A DNA stretch of 27,926 bases from positions 1-27,926 of the forward strand of contig BGKB01000292.1 of NCBI GenBank assembly GCA_003116975.1, read 5' to 3'. The DNA comes from Aurantiochytrium sp. KH105 (Eukaryota > Sar > Bigyra > Thraustochytrida > Thraustochytriidae). A program made the position numbers and the translations under genes. This document shows positions 16,764 through 24,415 of this stretch, in pieces. The notes under the pieces are model-generated. The model saw nothing but the letters and a program-made list of their open reading frames with translations. It made no database searches and was not told the DNA's origin. Position 1 is the stretch's first letter; each line of letters begins with the position of its first letter.

Positions 16764-17549
16764 TGTCCGCAAATTGTGTCGCGCCAAAGTCTTGCCGGCG
16801 CCTCCGCGCGTCCTGCAATAACAGAATTGAATCCAGACTACTTGGCTCGGTAAAGAAAGGCTGGTTGGTTTGGCTGCATAGCCAATTAAGTCTCACTTTA
16901 TTAGGGCTTCAGCAGTCAACTTGCAAGTAAACGACCGGAAGGGCAGGTGCCCATGTCACACTCGTAGTGGCCGGGCCACACAAACCGAAACCTCGTTTCC
17001 TGGAAGGCAAGTCAGCGGCCCTCAACAGCCGCGGCCACGGCCGCGCCGGCATACTGGTAGGAGGCGGCCGTGGCCCCGCTAGGGGCCACATTCAACGGAT
17101 ACAAAAGTGACCCTAAACCTTCAACGACTTTCTTTCTACAAGTTCAAGAGATGGGTCCGGGCGGAATCTTTACAAAGGAAGCATGGTCAGGGTGAGTGAG
17201 TGTCAAAAGATGTCTCCGCAGTGAAACAAGCCACGCGAACTCTCGTAGCCTGGCCTCGATTTATCTTAACACTTAGGAGCAGGCAGACGCACCTAATGTT
17301 CAATGGACCAAGCTCCCAAGCGTATCTTTGGGGTTCAAGCGCATGACAGAAATAGATGACCTTAAAAAGAAAAGATGTACTCAAATTTACGAGAAAGGAA
17401 CAAGAAAGCAAAGTTGGTGAATCGCGACCGCGTGAAATAAGCTCTGTCATCCGAATTGTTCTAGCGGAAGAAAGTTAGGCATGATTTGCACTCTACCAAG
17501 ACCAAAAACTTGAAACAATGTTGTAGCTTACAAGATGTCTGTATGTCTC
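16764..17549. promoter_or_regulatory. Intergenic region with a GC-rich hairpin cluster, between EGF/7TM paralogues 1 and 2
   Basis: About 790 bases, mostly AT-rich, with a sharply GC-rich island at about 16965-17090 that contains several perfect inverted repeats. It should contain the 3' UTR of paralogue 2 and the promoter of paralogue 1. Two short ATG-started leftward frames (17450-17187 and 17091-16909) are not supported as separate genes. The first could contain an upstream exon of paralogue 1. Confidence 0.5.
16967..17088. repeat. Cluster of perfect inverted repeats (GGCC-rich hairpins)
   Basis: Three elements are visible: GTGGCC/GGCCAC with a one-base spacer (16967-16979); a 12-base stem GGCCACGGCCGC (17033-17044) pairing with GCGGCCGTGGCC (17064-17075) around a 19-base loop; and a 7-base stem TGGCCCC/GGGGCCA with loop GCTA (17071-17088). 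The last two overlap and would be mutually exclusive folds. No known RNA family was recognised. Confidence 0.7.
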
Positions 17550-18689
17550 TTACTCTTTGGCTTCATCCGCAACCTGGTCGCTGGAGCTTGCGTTTGATCC
17601 CTGATCCGAAACGACACAAGCAGGTGCTCTCTTCTGATTGAGACCTTCGCTCGACAATACAGGGGAAGACAATGCTCGTATGCTGTGACCAGAAACTTGG
17701 TTTTTGCGCGAAGGTTTGAGCAGTACCCTTGGAAGAAGATGTTGCACATAGATGTTGAAGCACACGCCGCCGTTGCAAGCATACAATGCATGCACAGTAG
17801 TCCAGGCCTGTGTCCATGGCCATGCAAAGAATAACACTGTAAACACAAGAGCGCTAAATACAGCATGTTGGCAGGCGCCAATGAAATGGATATTGTTTCT
17901 TCGGAGCTTTGTGAGTTTTTCTCGCTGATGCTCAAAGGAGGAATGAACGTCTCCGACGCTCGCACCCAACTCTGCGTCCAGCGAGTTGACCAGACAGCGT
18001 GCAATCGTTATTCCAATGTAGCTGGCGTCCACGGTGATCACTGCAAAGAAGGCCATGTTGAATTGCACTCCTACAATGGTGCCTCCAACTTTGTGCGCGA
18101 TTGGTGTCCCAATACCAAGCACGAGCGTCAGCATGACCATAATGTGCCATCCGCGAGTTCTTGCCCATATGAGATTTTGTTCAATGTCGTCTGAAGCAAG
18201 CGCGCTTAGCCGGACTACGTTGGCTGCATGGATCAGGTAGAAATCGAGCAGATAAAGCCAAAAAACAACCTCCGCCGCCTGATAAAGCATCGTCAAGTAG
18301 ATGTCCGTCATGAACGACCTCTTGTCGTGTGGCACAGCGCTTCTCAAGCGTGCAAAGAAAAGAAGATAAACTATGCTGGACCCCAGTGTGCCGGCAGCGC
18401 ATTGCCGGTACCTGCGTGCTAGCGCAGGGCTTCGCGTATCCTTGAGACGAGCAAAATAGTTCTTTGACTTGGTATTCCAGCATATTGTTACGATACTTAG
18501 TGCGGACATAATCAAGCCGAGATTTACAGCAACATCGAACAGCATGTCCGGAACCACGCAGTCGAATTCATCAAGGTCGAACAAGCGCGAGCTGCGCCGA
18601 TACCCCTCGTTGCAGACGCATACTCCTAGCGTCTCGTTGCACTGGCCTCCGTACGAGCAGGCGTCGAAGGGCCAATGCGCCTCGCACAT
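17550..18689 (-). CDS. EGF-like/seven-transmembrane receptor-like protein, paralogue 2
   Basis: 379 residues from the ATG at 18689 (context GACGCCATG). The first 44 residues form an EGF-like module with Cys spacing C-x7-C-x5-C-x6-C-x-C-x17-C; the CVCNEGY core is the EGF signature, though the last loop is long. These residues are identical to those of paralogue 3. About seven hydrophobic segments follow, the first at VPDMLFDVAVNLGLIMSALSIVTIC. Family motifs are KSKNYFARL after TM1, YRQC before TM2, FWLYLLDFYLI in TM3, a charged helical TM5-TM6 loop (HQREKLTKLRR), FFAWPW in TM6 and LLPRVLLKPSRK after TM7. With no N-terminal signal peptide, TM1 probably acts as a reverse signal anchor, placing the EGF module outside as in many GPCRs. 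The tail is Ser-rich. An acceptor-like TTTGTTTGCAG ends at 18770 upstream. Confidence 0.82.
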   Translation of the reverse strand: MCEAHWPFDACSYGGQCNETLGVCVCNEGYRRSSRLFDLDEFDCVVPDMLFDVAVNLGLIMSALSIVTICWNTKSKNYFARLKDTRSPALARRYRQCAAGTLGSSIVYLLFFARLRSAVPHDKRSFMTDIYLTMLYQAAEVVFWLYLLDFYLIHAANVVRLSALASDDIEQNLIWARTRGWHIMVMLTLVLGIGTPIAHKVGGTIVGVQFNMAFFAVITVDASYIGITIARCLVNSLDAELGASVGDVHSSFEHQREKLTKLRRNNIHFIGACQHAVFSALVFTVLFFAWPWTQAWTTVHALYACNGGVCFNIYVQHLLPRVLLKPSRKNQVSGHSIRALSSPVLSSEGLNQKRAPACVVSDQGSNASSSDQVADEAKE

Positions 18690-18991
18690 GGCGTCTCTCT
18701 CATGCCTTTCGCAAATGAGGTTTAGACCAGCGCGCAACAAGGCCCGATACTCTCTGGGTTCACAGTGAACTGCAAACAAAGCGTACGCTCGCTTTGGTTA
18801 GCTAGCCACGTAGCTATACGCTACATGTCGACGCCGCGTGAGGCATGGCACTGCATTGTACTGCACAGTGAATGTTACGTTAATTCAGAGATCAACGGGT
18901 CTGCATTTTTTTCACTCTCTTTGCTTTTTTTTTTCATGCGTCCAGGGAATTCACTTTTTTTCGCCCATCATGCATGACACGCTTACTTTCT
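18690..18991. promoter_or_regulatory. Short intergenic promoter between EGF/7TM paralogues 2 and 3
   Basis: About 300 bases, AT-rich, with homopolymer T runs on the + strand. On the minus strand the TAA of paralogue 3 is immediately followed by an AATAAA-type word (GATAAATAAAG), a likely poly(A) signal overlapping the stop. The TTTGCAG acceptor word near 18770 is the only splice-like element. Confidence 0.5.
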
Positions 18992-20122
18992 TTATTTATC
19001 AGAAACGTGGGAGTCGGAGCTTGCAGTCAGCTCTTGATTAGAAGCAGCAGAAGCAAAGGCCTCATGATCGAGTCCTTTACTTGCTAATACGGTAGTTGAT
19101 GCAATTCTTGGCCAATGAATAAACACTTTACGTTTGCGCGATGATTTGAGCATGACTCTCGGTAATAGGCGCTGTGTAATGATGTTAAAGCATGCGCCAT
19201 TAACGCACGCCTGTAAGACGTGCGCAGAAGCAAAGCCTTGCATCCACGGCCAAACCAGAAATAGTAGAGCGAACAAGGTTGCACCAATGGACGCATGCTT
19301 ACACGTCTTTATGAATTTGACGTGACTTTTTCGCAGTTTAACGAGTTTGACTCGCTGGTTCTCAATTGAAGAGCGAGAGTCTTCGGTGGTCAATTTTAAG
19401 TCTACGTCGAGACAATTGATAAGGCAGTGTGATGTGGAAATACCACTGTAGCTCCCATTCAAGGTGATCGCCGCCAAAACAATCAAGTTGAACTGTACAC
19501 CCGGAATTGCGCCAACAACGGTGTAGATGATCGGCGTCCCCAATGCGAGCACAAGCGTCAGAAAGACCATAATGTACCAACCATGCGTCTCGGCCCACTT
19601 CAGCTTTCGATCCGTGTTTCCTGCGTTAATGACTAAGCCAAGACGAATCACGTTTCTTGCACTGATCAGATAAAAGTCTAGCAAATAGAGCCAGAAAGTT
19701 AGAGATGAGGCCTGTAGAAGCACCGTCAAGTATATGTCTGTCATGTATGATGTTCTTCCAACTGGCACATGGCTCCTAAGTCGTACAAAGGTAAGAAGGA
19801 AAGATACATCCGATAATAGAGCGCCAACGGCGCATCGCTGGTACCTGCGCGTTTGGGCTGGAGTTTGCGTATCACTGAGACGGACGAAATAATTCTTTGA
19901 CTTCATTGTCCAGCAAAGCACGACAATACTTGCTGCAGATGCAAGCATACCAACGTGGACTTGAATGTCAACGAGTATGTCTGGTGTCACGCAGTCGAAT
20001 TCATCGAGGTCAAACAAGCGCGAGCTGCGCCGATAACCCTCGTTGCAGACGCATACTCCTAGCGTCTCGTTGCACTGGCCGCCGTACGAGCAGGCGTCGA
20101 AGGGCCAATGCGCCTCGCACAT
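18992..20122 (-). CDS. EGF-like/seven-transmembrane receptor-like protein, paralogue 3
   Basis: 376 residues from the ATG at 20122 (G at -3); an in-frame TAG lies about 70 bases upstream. The EGF-like module occupies residues 2-44, with Cys at 2, 10, 16, 23, 25 and ~43. Hydrophobic segments: ~49-71, 96-114, 131-153, 182-205, 209-230, 278-300 and 304-322, i.e. seven, giving N-out/C-in topology. Shared motifs are KSKNYFVRL, YQRC, TSYMTDIYLTVLLQ before TM3, FWLYLLDFYLI, a TM5-TM6 loop with ENQRVKLVKLRKS, FLVWPW in TM6 and LLPRVMLKSSRK, which resembles an amphipathic helix 8. Outside the EGF module, roughly half of its residues match paralogue 2. There is no DRY or NPxxY of class A GPCRs, no HxxxH of CREST hydrolases, and no other known family mark. 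The function is unknown. Confidence 0.82.
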   Translation of the reverse strand: MCEAHWPFDACSYGGQCNETLGVCVCNEGYRRSSRLFDLDEFDCVTPDILVDIQVHVGMLASAASIVVLCWTMKSKNYFVRLSDTQTPAQTRRYQRCAVGALLSDVSFLLTFVRLRSHVPVGRTSYMTDIYLTVLLQASSLTFWLYLLDFYLISARNVIRLGLVINAGNTDRKLKWAETHGWYIMVFLTLVLALGTPIIYTVVGAIPGVQFNLIVLAAITLNGSYSGISTSHCLINCLDVDLKLTTEDSRSSIENQRVKLVKLRKSHVKFIKTCKHASIGATLFALLFLVWPWMQGFASAHVLQACVNGACFNIITQRLLPRVMLKSSRKRKVFIHWPRIASTTVLASKGLDHEAFASAASNQELTASSDSHVSDK

Positions 20123-20578
20123 GACTGATTGCGCAGGACATGCGCGGAAGTTTCCTTCTTCGTTTTTGGATTTGGGGCAAACGCTTGCAAGCTAGGGATC
20201 TCCAAAACGTACTCTTTTTAATTTTAACACCATTTGGAAGTTGTGCCCCGCCTGGGGCCGGCCGGATATGCCTCCGCATCGCCGATGACCTGAGACGGCG
20301 GCTTATTCCCAGTCAACGGCTACTCTGTGGAGAAACAAGCGACTAGAATTCCAAGAGGTGCCTTGGCGAATCAAATCATCGAGGCAGGAAGCCAATGGAG
20401 ACTCAGTCTAGCAGTCGACCGCTGACGGGGAGGGGAGACTCGGCTGCGCGCTGCTGCTGAGCTTTCTCGTCGTTCGCGTTGGTTAGTTGACTTTCTTCTT
20501 AAAGATTTGACGCGAGATTTTCTTGCGTCAAACAAATCCACACAGAGAGACAAACAAAATCCGATCTCGGCGCACACA
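20123..20578. promoter_or_regulatory. Divergent promoter between EGF/7TM paralogue 3 and the lipid-anchored protein gene
   Basis: 456 bases between divergent ATGs with no supported CDS. A leftward 89-residue frame and a 196-residue frame cover it but have low-complexity, Arg-rich translations and overlap the real exons in other frames. Confidence 0.5.
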
Positions 20579-21478
20579 ATGGGCAGCTGCTGCGCGGTCC
20601 TGCGCGGGTCGTCGGTAGACCCGACGCAGCATCGGCAGCGAGGCCAGCAGCAGCAGCAGCAGCAGCAGGTATGTGCAAGGGGGTTTGGAAGAGAGAGAGA
20701 GGAGACCTGCGTGGGTAGCGTGGCTGGCGGAGATGAAGTCGCATCATGACGAGATGAACGAAAAAGGATGACGGTCCTCGCATGCACACACGCTTTCCGA
20801 CGCGCGCACGATGTGGCGAGCAGCAACGACCACTTGCGTTGAGAGTTCTGCAATAGGGTGGAGCTGATTGCACGCGCTCGAAAGATCGCGTCGTGGCAGC
20901 AGAGCAAAGGCGATGAGAGGGTAGATTTTGATCGAAACTGACACGCAGTCACGACGTGCACAAACTAAACTACGATACGACATTAGGGGGCGTTCCAGGG
21001 CCAAGGATTCCGTCTGGGCAGCGGCGAGGCACCCGCAGACGCTGATGAGCGTCGCGCTGCGCAACAACGAGCCGCAGAAGCGCGCAAGGCACAATGGGAC
21101 TCCCGTGCTGGCGTGAATACTGCCAATGCGCGGAGCACGCCGACCTCGAGTAGTACTCGGGCCCCGCAGCCCCCGCGAGAACCTTCGCGACAGGCTGAGC
21201 AGACGGGGTCTACGGCACAAGGACCCGGAGCTGCCGCAGAACGACGCGCGCAGCAGGTGGGGACCATGCCGGGCATCTCGAGTGAGAAGGCAGAAGCGAT
21301 GCGACAGCGACAAATCAAGGATGATCTGCTCGGACGCATCGAACACTTTTACAAACAAGCGGGCGAGGACGTGCCGTTTGGTCTTGCAAGCTGCTCCGTG
21401 GAGCAGCTACGCAAACACCTAGATCACGCCAAGTCACTTGCGCAAGGCGGCGGGTCTAAAGCGATGGTGCAGAATTAG
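20579..21478 (+). CDS. Two-exon N-myristoylated/palmitoylated small protein with a VIM-like helix
   Basis: Exon 1 (20579-20668) encodes MGSCCAVLRG... plus a polyGln run and ends at a GTATGT donor. A branch-like ACTAAAC (about 20963) and a TTCCAG acceptor at 20998 lead into exon 2 (20999-21478); both boundaries are phase 0, giving about 189 residues. Without splicing, exon 1 stops at 20749. G2 with Ser3-Cys4-Cys5 is a classic myristoylation plus palmitoylation start, implying cytosolic-face membrane anchoring. Early exon 2 has an Ala/Arg amphipathic helix (ADERR..., then RAAEARKAQW) resembling the VCP/p97-interacting motif of SVIP. A Pro/Ser/Gln-rich linker follows, then a folded helical C-terminus (KDDLLGRIEHFYKQAGEDVP...). 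The p97 link is inference. An acceptor at 20986 (CATTAG) would also keep the frame. Confidence 0.6.
20669..20998 (+). other. Predicted intron of the lipid-anchored protein gene
   Basis: 330 bases from GTATGT to TTCCAG, phase 0, with a branch-like ACTAAAC about 30 bases before the acceptor. Stop codons in frame with exon 1 occur inside it. Confidence 0.6.
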
Positions 21479-21610
21479 TTCATTAAAGAGGGTGAGAGAA
21501 GGAAGCGTGGGCTCTAGGGTTTAGAAATCTTGTCCTAGTGATCCGCCTCCTCTTGAACTTCTTCCTTTTCTTTTGTTCTGTCGTAGCACGATGATGTCGA
21601 CTCGAGCGAC

Positions 21611-23245
21611 CTAGCGGTGGTTCGACCAAATGACAATGTGACCGGCGCGGTTACCAGTGTAAATCTCATTGAGGTCCTCGTTGTAAAAAAGCGCAGTGAC
21701 GTTTTCAAGCCCCTTGTTGAATTCGCCGAGCAGACGGGCATCCGTAGCGGCGCCCGCCTTTGGTGGCGCGATCTTGGCCACGCTCTTGCCCGAGAGAATG
21801 TCAGAGACGTTGATGGATCCCGTGGGCGCATCGCCATTCTTGCAGTATGAAATAATGAGCTCCTGGCCCGAGGAAATGTAAATGTTGTTCGTGTTGCAGT
21901 CCGGGTGCCAGAGGACGTGGTCGTCGAATCGCGAGACGAGCTCGCCACGAAAATCCCAGACCGCAACAGAGCGTTCCTTGAAGGTGAGAAAGCTCATCGA
22001 CTCGTAAAGAAAAATAAAGGCTGTGGGCGTGAGAAAGTCCGTGCTAGGAACCTCGCGACGCTCAGAGGTACGAACGTCAATGATCTCCAGGTTCCCATCC
22101 TCCTGCTTGACGAGAAGTTTTTCGTTGAACTGCTCAATGAAGTCGATCTTGCGCTCGGGATGCAGCGCGTGCTCAAAGGATGTGAGCGTCTCCCCCGAGT
22201 CGATGGAGAGAATGCGCAGCGGAACGTGCGACCCGCATGCGGAGCGCGCGTAGATTAGCAACATGATCCCGGGTGAGATTTTGATCTCCTGGATGCCCTT
22301 GTCCTCAATTGAATACAGTAACGAGTAGTTGACCAGATCCCAGATCTTGTAGACCTTTTCCTTGGCCGAGTACGTGAGCACTTTGCCGTTAACGTCGTCA
22401 AACTCGACAAATCCGGGCCATCGCAGGGATTCTGTCTCAAAGAGAGGGAATCCCTTTTCCGGCTGTTGCTGCCGGATGTACTCGATTCGCGTTGAGCGGC
22501 ACTTGAGGGAGCTGTAGTTATCGGTGCGGAAAACAGAGACGGTGATGAGGGAGTCGTTTGACTTGTTGTAAAAGAGGCTGCGCACGACCTCATCTGGGGC
22601 TGTGTTCAGAAAGCACACGCGCTTGCGCGTCGTGCGAGAAAACGCCGTGCAAATGCCTGTCTGTGTCAGTCCAAAGACGAGGTCATGCGCGGCGACGATC
22701 TCCACCACTTTGGACCGTCTGCGCAAGAAGCAAAGCTTGACGTCATCCGTGCCTGGGTCGTGCGCATCGAGAATACCGCATGGGCGAATGCCTTTAAAGC
22801 GCTGCTCGGAAGTACGCGCCTTGAAAGCAGTGCATCCCGCTGCGCTCAGTTCGCGCAGCTGTAGCTTGGTGGCAAGGTTCCGTTGCGCGCGGACACGTGT
22901 TCCGCGGCGCGGGCCATTGGGATGCTTATGCTGAGGTGCACTCGTAAAGGGACCTACAGGTTGAAGGGCTGAGCGCGAACTCTTGCTGCTGGGGCTACTG
23001 GCCCGACGCTTTGCTGCAGACACCTGGGTGGTGTCGCAGGTGTCGATCGTCTTACAGCTCGAGGAGTACGATGTTGACGACGACGACGACGACGATGACG
23101 ACGTCGAAGCCGACGACGAAGAACAAGGGGATGCAGGTTTTTTTCCCATACCAGCCCCGCGTTTGCGCTTCGGCACCGCCACGAACCCTGCATCCGAGAG
23201 ACGCAATTGCGTCCCGGACTCTTGGGCCCTTCGACCGCTGCTCAT
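21611..23245 (-). CDS. Conserved WD40-like protein of unknown function
   Basis: 544 residues from the ATG at 23245 (A at -3). The frame is open for another 456 codons upstream, but those codons translate microsatellite sequence. Residues ~1-150 are basic and low complexity with a long Ser run. From ~180 to the end is a beta-propeller-like protein that I recognise as a family conserved in plants and diverse protists. Its hallmark segments are LFYNKSNDSLITVSV, SLKCRSTRIEYIR, SLRWPGFVEFDDVNGKVLTYSA, IQEIKISPGIMLLIYARS, KIDFIEQFNEKLLVKQEDGN, TPTAFIFLYE, VAVWDFRGELVSRFDDH, LWHPDCNTNNIYISS and the C-terminal NEIYTGNRAGHIVIWSN. Such conservation implies a core cellular role, but none can be assigned. 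The gene is head-to-head with another propeller-like gene at 24416. Confidence 0.88.
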   Translation of the reverse strand: MSSGRRAQESGTQLRLSDAGFVAVPKRKRGAGMGKKPASPCSSSSASTSSSSSSSSSTSYSSSCKTIDTCDTTQVSAAKRRASSPSSKSSRSALQPVGPFTSAPQHKHPNGPRRGTRVRAQRNLATKLQLRELSAAGCTAFKARTSEQRFKGIRPCGILDAHDPGTDDVKLCFLRRRSKVVEIVAAHDLVFGLTQTGICTAFSRTTRKRVCFLNTAPDEVVRSLFYNKSNDSLITVSVFRTDNYSSLKCRSTRIEYIRQQQPEKGFPLFETESLRWPGFVEFDDVNGKVLTYSAKEKVYKIWDLVNYSLLYSIEDKGIQEIKISPGIMLLIYARSACGSHVPLRILSIDSGETLTSFEHALHPERKIDFIEQFNEKLLVKQEDGNLEIIDVRTSERREVPSTDFLTPTAFIFLYESMSFLTFKERSVAVWDFRGELVSRFDDHVLWHPDCNTNNIYISSGQELIISYCKNGDAPTGSINVSDILSGKSVAKIAPPKAGAATDARLLGEFNKGLENVTALFYNEDLNEIYTGNRAGHIVIWSNHR

Positions 23246-24415
23246 CTTGCCTTCCTCGACGACGACGTCCGCCCACCCGCCCACCGCCTTGCTCTCCTCG
23301 CACGCCTTCCTGAATTCCTGCTCTGCGCTGCGCTGCGCTGCGAGGCTCTTCCTGGTCCTGGTTCTGCTGTGAGTCGCGGGCGCGGGCGAGCACGCAGGCG
23401 TTACTTTTGCCTCCTCCGGCCAGCTGCACCGCCGACTTTTTCCCTCCCTCCTCCCTCCCTCCTCCCTGCTGCGCAGCCCGAAGGCGCTCTCCGCGTGGCC
23501 TTCGCCCTGCCCCGCTCGCCCGCGGCGTACGCGCTCGCGCGGTGCTCGAGCAGGCGCGGCTCGAGCAGCGCAGCGCAGCGCAGTGCACACGCGCAGCAGG
23601 ATATGTCGCCGCTCGAGAGAGATCGCGCGACGCCGCTCCCGGCCGCGCGCGGCGGGCGGGCGGGCGGGCGGGGTCTGCGCGCGGCGGGGTCTGCGCGGGC
23701 CGGGCGGGCGGAGTCGTCGGGCGCGGCGCGAGGGATAGATGGATGGACGGATGGCGGATGGATGGACGGATAGATAGGCCCCCCTCGCGCGCCCTTCCTC
23801 CGGGCTCTGGAGACGCGAGGACGAGGACGAGGAGGAAGGCGCCGTCGCCGACAGCGGCTCCGCGGCGCCCGGCGGCGCGAGCGCTCGCGGTGCGTGCGCG
23901 GAGCCTGCGCGGTGCGTGCGCGGGCCCCGCGGTCGCGCCGCGTTCGCGCTCTGGCACCGCGGGTCCTCTGCGCCGATTTTTCCCTCGGGGTCACCCCGGA
24001 ATGCCGGGCCCGCCGCCCGGGGTCCCGGAATGCCGCGCCTTTCGGGGGCCTCGTCGGGCACCCGTTCCGTCCGCCTGGACCCGCGCTGCCGCTTCTTTCT
24101 TCGTGTGAGCAGAGCGAGCGAGCGCGAGCAAGCAAGCAAGAATCGCGCGCCGCGCTCGTGCGTGCGTGCGTGCGTGCGTGCGTGCTTGCTTGCGCGGTAG
24201 GCGAGGGGCCGAGAAGGCGGCGGCGGATTAGCGGCAGTCAGCCCGCTAGCCAGCCAGCTGAGCCGCGACGGCAGGATCGAGCGCGAGATCTCGGGCGATC
24301 GGACGCGAGGCCCGTGCCGCTCGCGCGCGTGCACGCTCAGCTCGCCCGAGGACGTCTTGACGGGCGCACGAGGCTCCGCGCGCGTGCGAGGCCACGCAAA
24401 AAGAGAGCTGGAAAC
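23246..24415. promoter_or_regulatory. GC-rich bidirectional promoter region between two WD40-type genes
   Basis: About 1.17 kb between divergent ATGs, very CpG-rich, with (GGAT)n at about 23740-23776, (CGGG)n near 23655-23670, CCTCCCTC repeats near 23443-23465, GCTGC/GCGCAGCG repeats near 23570-23582, and (GTGC)n at about 24150-24190. Long open frames run through it on both strands, but all are simple-repeat translations. Confidence 0.6.

Noticed and set aside
16764..16787. TTG-initiated N-terminal extension of EGF/7TM paralogue 1 (and the similar one at 18690-18779 for paralogue 2)
   Set aside because: TTG is not a usual eukaryotic start. All three paralogues share an ATG directly before the first EGF cysteine, with a purine at -3.
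16909..17091. 60-codon ATG-started minus-strand frame across the hairpin island
   Set aside because: The translation is Pro/Arg-rich from GGCC repeats. No homologue or second copy is visible.
15657..20122. Assignment of the EGF/7TM proteins to the CREST/TMEM8 or adhesion-GPCR families
   Set aside because: No metal-binding His/Asp/Ser pattern of CREST proteins, no GAIN/GPS cleavage site and no class-specific GPCR motifs could be found.
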